Assembly: GCF_015207985.1 (NCBI RefSeq) | Contig: NZ_JADEVV010000033.1 | Location: 1 to 47,911 of the forward strand | Reading direction: 5' to 3' | Length of the DNA stretch: 47,911 nt | Source: Synechocystis salina LEGE 00031 | Lineage (GTDB): Bacteria > Cyanobacteriota > Cyanobacteriia > Cyanobacteriales > Microcystaceae | In this document: in pieces, positions 8,560 to 15,341 of the stretch | Position numbering within the stretch: position 1 is the stretch's first letter | Layout of the letters: each line of letters begins with the position of its first letter | Notes under the pieces: generated by a model | Database searches by the model: none | What the model was told of the DNA's origin: nothing | The model's input: the letters and a program-made list of their open reading frames with translations, nothing else | Position numbers and translations under genes: made by a program

Positions 8560-10354
8560 TGGCAGGCAAATTCCAGAACGCTCCCCCTAGGGCAGAATAC
8601 TCAATGCCGCAAAAGCGATTGCGCACCGCCGAGAGGGAATAGGGACTCACCAGATAAATAAAGGGCAAATATTCCTGCACCTCCATCTGCATTTGGTCGT
8701 AAACCAGACTGCGTTCCTGTTGGGGAATAATTTGGGAAGCTTTTAGGGCCAAATTGGCGATGTTCTGCTCCCAGGGAGCCACCGTTTGTCCCTGTAAAGG
8801 TTGGGCGCCGGCCTGGGGGTGCTGGTTAAACATATGTAAATTGCCCTTAACATACCAAACATTAGGTATATGGGGATCGTTGCCGCCGGTTAACCCTAAA
8901 ACCACCGCATCCCACTCCAAGCTATTGCTTAATTTGTCCACCAACACGCCAAAACTGATGGGGCTAAAGTCCACTTGCATGCCCAATTTACCTAGATCTT
9001 CTTGAATTTGGGTACCCAAAGCTTCCCGAACTTTATTACCGGCGTTGGTGTTGAGTACAAAGCGGACACGGTTACCCCGATCATCCAATAATTGTTGTTG
9101 ATTGTTATAGGTAAAGCCCCCTGCTTTTAGTAATGCCTGCGCTTTTTCTGGGTCATAGCTATAGACTTTGACATCGGGATTAAAAAAGGGAGATTGCACG
9201 GGGATAAAGGAATTTTGCTTTTCCCCCAGCCCCCGATAAATGTTATTAACCATTCTTTCCCGGTCAATGCCATAGGCGATCGCCTGACGGAAATTGAGAT
9301 TATTAAACCAGCGGGATTTAATTGGGTCCACTAAGGGTTTGCCCTGGCGTTTACCTTGGTTGAGATTAAAGGTTAAATAGGTGCTAGCGTAGGTGGGGCC
9401 ACCGTTGTAGATGACAAAATTACCCCGTTCCTCTTCCTGTTTGAGCAGGGAAAAGGATTCCGGTGGCACTCCCAGGGAATCTAAACTGCCAGAACGAAAT
9501 TGCAGCAAGGATGTATCGGTGCTTTCCACAATGGCCCACACCACCCGGGGAATATAGGGTAGGGATTCACCGTTGGGGCCCTTTTCCCAATAATAGGGAT
9601 TCTTACTAAAAATTACCCGTTGACTAGTGACGTAGCGGGCTAATTTATAGGGACCATTGACCACAATTTGATCCGGGGGAGTGTTGGTGCCCCAGGTGCT
9701 CAAAAATAAGGGATTGCCATTTTCATCGGTCTTTTCCACCGTTTCCCGCAGAATATGGGCGGGCAAAATCGGAAATTGGGCTGTGTCTAAAAAGGGTGCA
9801 AAAGGTTCTGGGATGTTAAAAGCCACCTGGCGATCGCCTACTTTTGTGATCTTCGGTTCGGCCTGACTTTCTCCCACCTTCAAACCGTCCCGGTAATTAT
9901 TGGGAATTTTGGGGTTTAAATAAAGATCATTGTAGGAAAATAGTACGTCATCGACGGTGAGGGGTTCGCCGTCCGACCAGCGTAGACCTTCCCTGAGGGT
10001 AAAAGTGATGGTCAAATTATCCGGGGAAATTTCCCAACTTTCCGCCAAAGCTGGTGTTCTTTCCCCAGTGAGGGGATTTTCCCTGATTAGCCCTTCGTAG
10101 ATATAACCAAAAACATTGGGGGACTCCTGGGAGAGAACGGCATTAAAAGTTTTGGGGTCACTGAGCACGGAAAAAACTACCTGGTCTTTTAGTTCCGGAG
10201 AAAAACAACCTCCTAAGGAAAAAGTCAGCACGAGGCAACACAACACCATACTGACTAATTTTCGTCCCCAACTCCGACCCAGTGGATAATTTTGCTGGCC
10301 TAACTTTTTTACCTTGGCGATCGCCGTCTTCCTTTGTTCCACCACCCTATTCAT
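8498..10354 (-). CDS. ABC transporter solute-binding lipoprotein, family 5 (oligopeptide type)
   Basis: A 618-residue periplasmic binding protein of the SBP_bac_5 (DppA/OppA-like) family. A positively charged N-terminus leads to a hydrophobic stretch ending in the lipobox LGGC, so Cys50 is the likely lipidated residue; the unusually long n-region leaves the exact start uncertain. Family signatures include FGYIYEGLIRENPLTGERTPALAESWEIS, the LREGLRWSDGEPLTVDDV block and FRQAIAYGIDRERMV. It probably delivers peptides or another small solute to an ABC permease not encoded nearby. The start overlaps the upstream small membrane protein gene by 8 nt (ATGAATAG), implying coupling. The stop lies 62 bp inside the convergent TPR gene. 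Confidence 0.88.
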   Translation of the reverse strand: MNRVVEQRKTAIAKVKKLGQQNYPLGRSWGRKLVSMVLCCLVLTFSLGGCFSPELKDQVVFSVLSDPKTFNAVLSQESPNVFGYIYEGLIRENPLTGERTPALAESWEISPDNLTITFTLREGLRWSDGEPLTVDDVLFSYNDLYLNPKIPNNYRDGLKVGESQAEPKITKVGDRQVAFNIPEPFAPFLDTAQFPILPAHILRETVEKTDENGNPLFLSTWGTNTPPDQIVVNGPYKLARYVTSQRVIFSKNPYYWEKGPNGESLPYIPRVVWAIVESTDTSLLQFRSGSLDSLGVPPESFSLLKQEEERGNFVIYNGGPTYASTYLTFNLNQGKRQGKPLVDPIKSRWFNNLNFRQAIAYGIDRERMVNNIYRGLGEKQNSFIPVQSPFFNPDVKVYSYDPEKAQALLKAGGFTYNNQQQLLDDRGNRVRFVLNTNAGNKVREALGTQIQEDLGKLGMQVDFSPISFGVLVDKLSNSLEWDAVVLGLTGGNDPHIPNVWYVKGNLHMFNQHPQAGAQPLQGQTVAPWEQNIANLALKASQIIPQQERSLVYDQMQMEVQEYLPFIYLVSPYSLSAVRNRFCGIEYSALGGAFWNLPAISFCDHPPTAVMNSPGPGGK

Positions 10355-10739
10355 TGCTACTTTGTTTCCCCAATGCGTAAACTGCCCCTGTGAAGACCGT
10401 CAATATGGCCAAGCTGATGGACCAACTCCCTCCTAAGCCCCATTTCAAGCCCCAATTACAAAGGGCTCCCATGACGAGGAAGGGCAAAATACTCATCACC
10501 GAAGCATAGAAAGCATTCTGGGCTTCCCGAGCCTCTCTGGTGCGTTCATATTCTTCCACAGAAGTGTAGAGGGAACGTTCGGCAAAGTTAAACCACCGTT
10601 GCAACTGTTCAATTAGCCAATTGCGCCCACTGCCCCAAGTTAGGTACAGCCCCAATGCCCATAGGGTTGCGCCGGCAATCATCGCCGTATTAATGGGAAT
10701 TTCGAAAGGAATCCAGTCCATGAGCATGGGGAGCGCCAT
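10347..10739 (-). CDS. Small membrane protein, function unknown
   Basis: A 130-residue protein with predicted transmembrane segments near residues 15-35, 81-98 and 104-123, and a charged helical loop (RSLYTSVEEYERTREAREAQN) between the first and second. I recognise no family. It lies immediately upstream of and overlaps the family-5 binding-protein gene by 8 nt, so the two are co-expressed. It may be an accessory membrane partner, but that is inference from position only. Alternative starts at Met5 and Met7 are possible. Confidence 0.7.
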   Translation of the reverse strand: MALPMLMDWIPFEIPINTAMIAGATLWALGLYLTWGSGRNWLIEQLQRWFNFAERSLYTSVEEYERTREAREAQNAFYASVMSILPFLVMGALCNWGLKWGLGGSWSISLAILTVFTGAVYALGKQSSNE

Positions 10740-10859
10740 CTAAAGTTTTTAGGATTTTAACAAACCCCCTGCCCCCACCACGGCGATCGCCCCTGGCCAC
10801 CGATAACGGAAAACTTAAATTTAGCCTAAATCTAGCCATGAATATCCGTCTCTAAAGTA

Positions 10860-10975
10860 CAGATAAACGTGAAAAAGAAAGCCGCCACTGAAGCAATGGG
10901 CGACCTCTAGCAATCGGAGGGTGATATTGACTTTATGTCTTATCTTTAGGTTAAGGCCGGAACGGCGGGCTTTAT
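10860..10975. other. Possible structured RNA or regulatory element in a 264-bp intergenic region
   Basis: Between the small membrane protein gene and the DUF362 gene, the plus strand can fold with a closing helix AAAGCCGCC (about 10877) with GGCGGGCTTT (about 10962), an inner hairpin CGCC...GGCG, and a hairpin CCTC-tagcaatcg-GAGG. It matches no riboswitch consensus I can recall. The nearby downstream genes are on the minus strand, so a plus-strand transcript would be non-coding. The reverse complement would lie beyond the DUF362 stop and could act as its 3' end. Tentative. Confidence 0.3.
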
Positions 10976-11003
10976 GTAGCCTATTTGACGAAAGTTCCCG
11001 TAA

Positions 11004-11969
11004 CTAGGCTTTCCCCGTATAGATATGTAAGGGTTCCTTGACAAAGCGAATGTAAAAGTGTTTAAACGTGGAGCGCAATACCCTGGGCAGGCCAAAATCA
11101 ATGGGCATCAACACTTCCGGTAGTTTCCAATTATCCACCACCAACTCCCGGGGATGGGCCAGAGGAAAGGTCAATTCAGCGGCGGTGGGATTGAGTCCTA
11201 GCCGTTCCTGGGCCGCCATGGTGGGAATAGTAGCGGGGTCTAGTTGCAAAATATTGGTGATGACAAAATCTAGGGCAAACACATCGGGGCTAGCGGCCAA
11301 TAACCCCACTTCCCTGGGGTCACCGTGCATCGGGCCATTGCCTTCATGGGCCATAATGCCATCCAAAATAGTTAAATCCGGGGCGATCGCCTTGGCAGTT
11401 TCCACCAGCATTTCCCCAAAGCGATTGGCATCTTTGCCAGCTTCCATGTGCCACCAAGCTTTCATTTTGCCGGGGACGCAACCGAATAAATTTTTTACCC
11501 CCATGGTCATGGTCAATTGGGAATGGGATTTAAGCTTGGGTAAATTAATCACCACGTCTGCATCCATGGCCTCCTTGGACAGGCGCAAATGATTAAAATT
11601 ATCGCTATCAGTGGCATAGCGCCCCCCCCGGAATTCCACAATGGGAATATTCAATGCCTGCAACAGAGGCAAATAGCCATTATTCTCTGCCACGCCCCGG
11701 GCTGAACCAAACGCAGGACTATCCCCCATAAACGGTTTACCGCCTGCTTCCTGCACCAGCTGGGCCACGGCGGCTACCATTTCAGGGCGGGTAATACATT
11801 CCCTGCCGGGCCGGTTGCCAGTCAACAAATTGGGCTTGAGCAAAACCCGATCGCCTGGTTTGACAAAGTTGCCCATGCCGCCGAGAGGTTCAATTAAAGT
11901 TCTCAAGGAAGCCAGTAAACTGACCGCTTCGTAGGATTGGGCACGGAGCAAGCTAACGGGTTTGACCAT
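11004..11969 (-). CDS. DUF362 family protein
   Basis: A 321-residue protein of the DUF362 family (PF04015). Characteristic blocks are RVLLKPNLLTGNRPGRECITRPEMV, GGKPFMGDSPAFGSA, DVVINLPKLKSHSQLTMTMGVKNLFGCVPG and LTILDGIMAHEGNGPMHGDPR. Some members carry an extra ferredoxin-like domain with CxxC motifs. This one does not, so it is the short form; its few Cys residues are isolated. Biochemical function is not established. It is monocistronic here: the next gene upstream is on the opposite strand and starts 179 bp away. Confidence 0.85.
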   Translation of the reverse strand: MVKPVSLLRAQSYEAVSLLASLRTLIEPLGGMGNFVKPGDRVLLKPNLLTGNRPGRECITRPEMVAAVAQLVQEAGGKPFMGDSPAFGSARGVAENNGYLPLLQALNIPIVEFRGGRYATDSDNFNHLRLSKEAMDADVVINLPKLKSHSQLTMTMGVKNLFGCVPGKMKAWWHMEAGKDANRFGEMLVETAKAIAPDLTILDGIMAHEGNGPMHGDPREVGLLAASPDVFALDFVITNILQLDPATIPTMAAQERLGLNPTAAELTFPLAHPRELVVDNWKLPEVLMPIDFGLPRVLRSTFKHFYIRFVKEPLHIYTGKA

Positions 11970-12148
11970 GGTAGCGGCGAGTGATTGTAAACAAATGTGA
12001 ATATAAACCTATTTCCGATTCTAGTCACATCAGACCCAAGATGCCAATTTGGGGGACAGTGCGCAATGTCGGGACTTTGAGAACGATAAACCCTTAATAA
12101 TCACCAAAAATCCCGTTTATAATCGATTAACTGATTGGGATAAACAGA

Positions 12149-12610
12149 ATGGTTGCGGAACTAACCAAAGGGAAAACTTTGTATGACACCGACTATAACC
12201 TCTGGGTGTTGGATATGGCGGCAAAACTTAAAAGGCAAGAATTTTCTGCCCTAGACTTAGAAAATTTAATTGAGGAGATAGAAGATTTGGGCCGGCGAGA
12301 TAAGCGAAAACTTGAAAGTCTGCTCATGAAATTAATTGAACACCTCCTAATTTTGCAATATTGGCAGGCAGAAAAGTACAAAAATAGGGGGCATTGGGAA
12401 CGGGAAATCTTTAATTATCGTAAGCAAATTAACCGTCTTTTAGCAGACAGTCCTAGTCTTAATAATTATCTGAACAATAAATTTCATTCTTGTTACTTAG
12501 ATGGAAAAAAAATGGCAAGCAAACATTCTCAACTTCCCCTCAACACTTTCCCAGAAGCTCCCATCACGACCCTGGAAGATTTACTAGATGAGGATTGGTT
12601 ACCGGAATAG
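12149..12610 (+). CDS. DUF29 family protein, copy 1 of 4
   Basis: A 153-residue DUF29 (PF01724) protein, a family abundant and often multicopy in cyanobacteria, function unknown. Hallmarks: LYDTDYNLWVLDM near the N-terminus; DLENLIEEIEDLGRRDKRKLESLLMKLIEHLL; then a WEREIFNYRKQINRLLADSPSL helix and the C-terminal EDLLDEDWLP. No catalytic motif, signal peptide or membrane segment is visible; a small all-helical cytoplasmic protein is expected. It is the most divergent of the four copies, with Lys-rich rather than Asn/Gln-rich segments. Its stop lacks the adjoining GCGATCGC seen after copies 2-4. Copy 2 follows after 46 bp, so they may be co-transcribed. Confidence 0.85.
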   Translation: MVAELTKGKTLYDTDYNLWVLDMAAKLKRQEFSALDLENLIEEIEDLGRRDKRKLESLLMKLIEHLLILQYWQAEKYKNRGHWEREIFNYRKQINRLLADSPSLNNYLNNKFHSCYLDGKKMASKHSQLPLNTFPEAPITTLEDLLDEDWLPE

Positions 12611-12656
12611 ACGAAAACTAGAATTAAGTTTATAACTAGTCAATGAGGTAGATATT

Positions 12657-13118
12657 ATGGGTGCTGAACTCTGCAAAACCAATACAAATCTTTATGATAC
12701 CGATTACAATCTTTGGGTCTTGGAAACCATCGCCAAATTAAAAAATAAAGACCTAGAAAGTCTAGATTGGGAAAATTTAATTGAGGAGATAGAAGACTTG
12801 AGTCGGCGCGATAAACATAAACTACAAAGTCTTCTCAATCATATTTTTGAACATCTCCTTTTGATTGTTTACTGGCAAGCAGAACTTGTTCGGAATCAAG
12901 AGCATTGGGAAAGGGAAATCTTAAATTTCCGCTTACAATTCATTCAGGTATTAGAGGATAGTCCGAGTTTGCGTAATTATGCAAGGGATTATTTAGCTGA
13001 GGGGTATAAAAGAGGCAGAAAATTAGCGGCCAAACACTCTCAACTTCCACTCAGTAAGTTTCCCGAATATCCTATTGCTACTCTTGAACAGGTAATTGAC
13101 GAAGATTGGTTGCCCTAG
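12657..13118 (+). CDS. DUF29 family protein, copy 2 of 4
   Basis: A 153-residue DUF29 paralogue with the same block order as copy 1 (LYDTDYNLWVLET, DWENLIEEIEDLSRRDKHKL, HWEREILNFR, EQVIDEDWLP). The start ATG follows AATGAGGTAGATATT, a good ribosome-binding sequence that recurs upstream of copy 3. Its first ~45 bp and last ~56 bp are nearly identical in DNA to copy 3, while the middle differs much more. The TAG stop is immediately followed by a HIP1 palindrome (CCTAGGCGATCGCC). Function unknown. Confidence 0.85.
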   Translation: MGAELCKTNTNLYDTDYNLWVLETIAKLKNKDLESLDWENLIEEIEDLSRRDKHKLQSLLNHIFEHLLLIVYWQAELVRNQEHWEREILNFRLQFIQVLEDSPSLRNYARDYLAEGYKRGRKLAAKHSQLPLSKFPEYPIATLEQVIDEDWLP

Positions 13119-13215
13119 GCGATCGCCACATGACTCATTTGGGTGTATAGATGTTATCCCCATTGATTGAGTGGAAGTTAAAATAAGATTTATAACTAAT
13201 TACGAGGTAAATACT

Positions 13216-13677
13216 ATGGTTGCTGAACTCCGCAAAACCAATACAAATCTTTATGATACCGATTACAATTTATGGATTTTAGACACTGTACAAAAGTTGC
13301 AATGCAAAGATTTAGACAATCTGGATTGGGAAAATCTAATTGAAGAGGTATTGGGTTTGGGGCGCAGTGACAAAAGAAAACTCGAAAGCTTAATGACACG
13401 GTTAATAGAGCATCTTCTCAAATTGGGCTATTGGCAATCTGAAAGAAATTATAATCAAAATCACTGGCGCAGAGAAATTCGTAATTTTCGCAAACAAATT
13501 AAACGAGAATTAAAGGCTAGTCCTAGTTTGAAAAATTACCTTGTCCAAATATTTGACGAATTATATCAAGATGCAAGGGAATTATTAGCTGATGATTCCG
13601 GGTTACCCATCGATATATTTCCCGAGCAACCCATTGCTACTCTTGAACAGGTAATTGACGAAGATTGGTTGCCCTAG
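13216..13677 (+). CDS. DUF29 family protein, copy 3 of 4
   Basis: A 153-residue DUF29 paralogue. I chose ATG 13216, preceded by ACGAGGTAAATACT and aligned with the starts of the other copies; an upstream GTG at 13171 would add 15 unrelated residues. Its middle region (KLQCKDLDNLDWENLIEEVL, then GLGRSDKRKLESLMTRLIEH) is closer to copy 4 (KMQCRDVESLDWENLIDEVL), whereas its two ends are nearly identical to copy 2. It therefore looks like a mosaic. The stop again runs into CTAGGCGATCGCC. Function unknown. Confidence 0.85.
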   Translation: MVAELRKTNTNLYDTDYNLWILDTVQKLQCKDLDNLDWENLIEEVLGLGRSDKRKLESLMTRLIEHLLKLGYWQSERNYNQNHWRREIRNFRKQIKRELKASPSLKNYLVQIFDELYQDARELLADDSGLPIDIFPEQPIATLEQVIDEDWLP

Positions 13678-13690
13678 GCGATCGCCTAGG

Positions 13691-13840
13691 TTATTGGTTA
13701 TTATTAACATACTGAAGTTGTTCTTGCAATATAACATCAGCTTGAAATTCCCCAATTATACGATCATCCTTGAGAAATTTCTGTGTTTTTCTACGAAAGT
13801 ATCGACAGTAAAACAAGTCAATTCTAAAATTTGAGGTACA
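13691..13840 (-). pseudogene. Possible coding remnant between DUF29 copies 3 and 4
   Basis: The minus strand is open for 49 codons without an ATG, ending in KTQKFLKDDRIIGEFQADV-type text and then LQEQLQYVNNNQ before TAA 13691-13693. The amphipathic, charged composition looks protein-like, but I recognise no family, and copy 4's ribosome-binding site overlaps its upstream end. It may be the tail of a deleted gene or a chance open frame in AT-rich DNA. Confidence 0.2.
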
Positions 13841-13842
13841 TC

Positions 13843-14304
13843 ATGGTTACTGAACTTCCCAAAACAAACAAAAGTCTTTATGAAACGGACTACAATCTCT
13901 GGATTTTAGAGACTGTTAAAAAAATGCAATGCCGTGATGTGGAGAGTCTGGATTGGGAAAATTTAATTGATGAGGTATTAAGCTTGAGCAAAAGTGATAA
14001 ACGAAAACTAGAGAGTTTATTGATGAGGTTAATCGAGCATCTTTTAAAGTTAGGTTATTGGGAAACAAAAAAAGAAAGAAATAGAAATCATTGGAAGGGA
14101 GAAATTATTAATTTTCGGAAACAAATTAAACGTCTTCTGAGGGATAGTCCTAGTCTAAAGCCCTATCTTAGTAGTGTTTTTAAAGAATGTTATCAAGATG
14201 CAAGGGATGTTGTTTCACAAACATCCGATCTTCCAATTAGTACATTTCCTGAGCAACCCATTGCCACCCTTGAGCAGTTACTGGATGAGGACTGGTTGCC
14301 CTAG
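13843..14304 (+). CDS. DUF29 family protein, copy 4 of 4
   Basis: A 153-residue DUF29 paralogue (LYETDYNLWILETVKKMQCRD, SLSKSDKRKLESLLMRLIEHLLKLGYWE, EQLLDEDWLP). I chose ATG 13843, 5-6 nt after TTGAGGTAC; the in-frame TTG at 13831 is less likely. It is separated from copy 3 by 165 bp, a longer gap than between the other copies, so it may have its own promoter. Like copies 2 and 3, its stop abuts a HIP1 palindrome, the last one before a 9.8-kb stretch with none. Function unknown. Confidence 0.85.
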   Translation: MVTELPKTNKSLYETDYNLWILETVKKMQCRDVESLDWENLIDEVLSLSKSDKRKLESLLMRLIEHLLKLGYWETKKERNRNHWKGEIINFRKQIKRLLRDSPSLKPYLSSVFKECYQDARDVVSQTSDLPISTFPEQPIATLEQLLDEDWLP

Positions 14305-14434
14305 GCGATCGCCGATAAACCCCGCTGTCGGTTAGGCCAGAATTAAAACCAAAATTGCTAAGTTTTTTGAAGAGGCGATCTGCATCTGAGTTTTCCGGGT
14401 AGGTTAGTAGGGTCTTATTTAGTGACGCAAATTT

Positions 14435-15334
14435 ATGAGTGAAGGATTGAGATTTTATTGGTATCAAGGGGTTGATGCTCTTCTGAAGGGCGATGAAGCC
14501 TTGGCTCAAGATATTTGGATGTCGGCTATGTTAGAATGCCGGGTGGATGATGTACAAGAACGGACGGCGGAGTTGGTGGAGGTTCTGGAAGACACGGCGA
14601 TCGAGTCATTACAAGCCGGAAATTGGGCAGGGGCTAGAAAATGCTATGAAATGGCGTTGGAGATTGATCAATCTTTTGAAAATTTAATTCTCAAAAAAAT
14701 TCTTTTTTGGCAGGAAATATACACTCAACATTGTGAAAATCGGGGATACGAATTTAAGACTGATTGGTTCAGTGGTAACATTCCCATTTGGAATCAAGTT
14801 CTAAAAAAATTTATGGGTTCTCCTAATTTATCTTTTGTGGAGGTGGGCAGTTGGCAGGGCCGGGCAACTTGTTGGTTATTGGACAATGTTTTAACTGATT
14901 CGTCATCCACTATTATTTGCATTGATACTTTTCAGGGCAGTGTTGAGCATGAGTCTATGGGTTTGGGAGAGGACGTTAAATCGTTAGAGTCGGTTTTTGA
15001 CTATAATATTCAGCGAACGGGTAGAGCAGATCAAGTTAAAAAGTTAGTGGGTTTTTCCCAAGATTGGTTACGCCAATTGCCACTTAACTCTTTTGACTTT
15101 TACTATGTTGATGGCTCCCACATTGCTAGCGATGTTATGGAGGATGTTGTTTTGGGTTGGGGATTACTGAAGGAGGAAGGCATAATTATTTTTGATGATT
15201 ATGGCTGGGGAGCTTACCAGGATCAACCGACGATGCACCCTAAGTTAGCAGTTGATTCTTTCTTGGAGGTATTTAAAGATCGTGTCAGGGTTATTTGCAA
15301 AAGCTATCAGGTTATTGTTGAAAAAGTTGTGTAG
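14435..15334 (+). CDS. Class I SAM-dependent methyltransferase with N-terminal TPR-like module
   Basis: A 299-residue protein. Residues 1-95 are helical and TPR-like (YQGVDALLKGDEALAQDIWM, then LQAGNWAGARKCYEMALEID). This segment resembles the N-termini of the two glycosyltransferases that follow. Residues about 125-295 form a class I methyltransferase fold of the Methyltransf_24 / cephalosporin-hydroxylase-like type: SFVEVGSWQGRATCWLL is the SAM-binding glycine motif, IICIDTFQGS the second motif, and FDFYYVDGSHIASDVMEDVV with IIIFDDYGWG the acidic, possibly metal-binding part. Such enzymes often modify sugars or surface glycans. The stop is 7 bp before the next gene, so the three genes form an operon. 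Weak HIP1 content and AT-rich codons set it apart from core genes. Confidence 0.8.
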   Translation: MSEGLRFYWYQGVDALLKGDEALAQDIWMSAMLECRVDDVQERTAELVEVLEDTAIESLQAGNWAGARKCYEMALEIDQSFENLILKKILFWQEIYTQHCENRGYEFKTDWFSGNIPIWNQVLKKFMGSPNLSFVEVGSWQGRATCWLLDNVLTDSSSTIICIDTFQGSVEHESMGLGEDVKSLESVFDYNIQRTGRADQVKKLVGFSQDWLRQLPLNSFDFYYVDGSHIASDVMEDVVLGWGLLKEEGIIIFDDYGWGAYQDQPTMHPKLAVDSFLEVFKDRVRVICKSYQVIVEKVV

Positions 15335-15341
15335 GATTTGA

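Noticed and set aside
10870-10930. GCCACTG motif suggesting a cobalamin riboswitch
   Set aside because: The other conserved boxes are absent and no suitable downstream gene lies on that strand.
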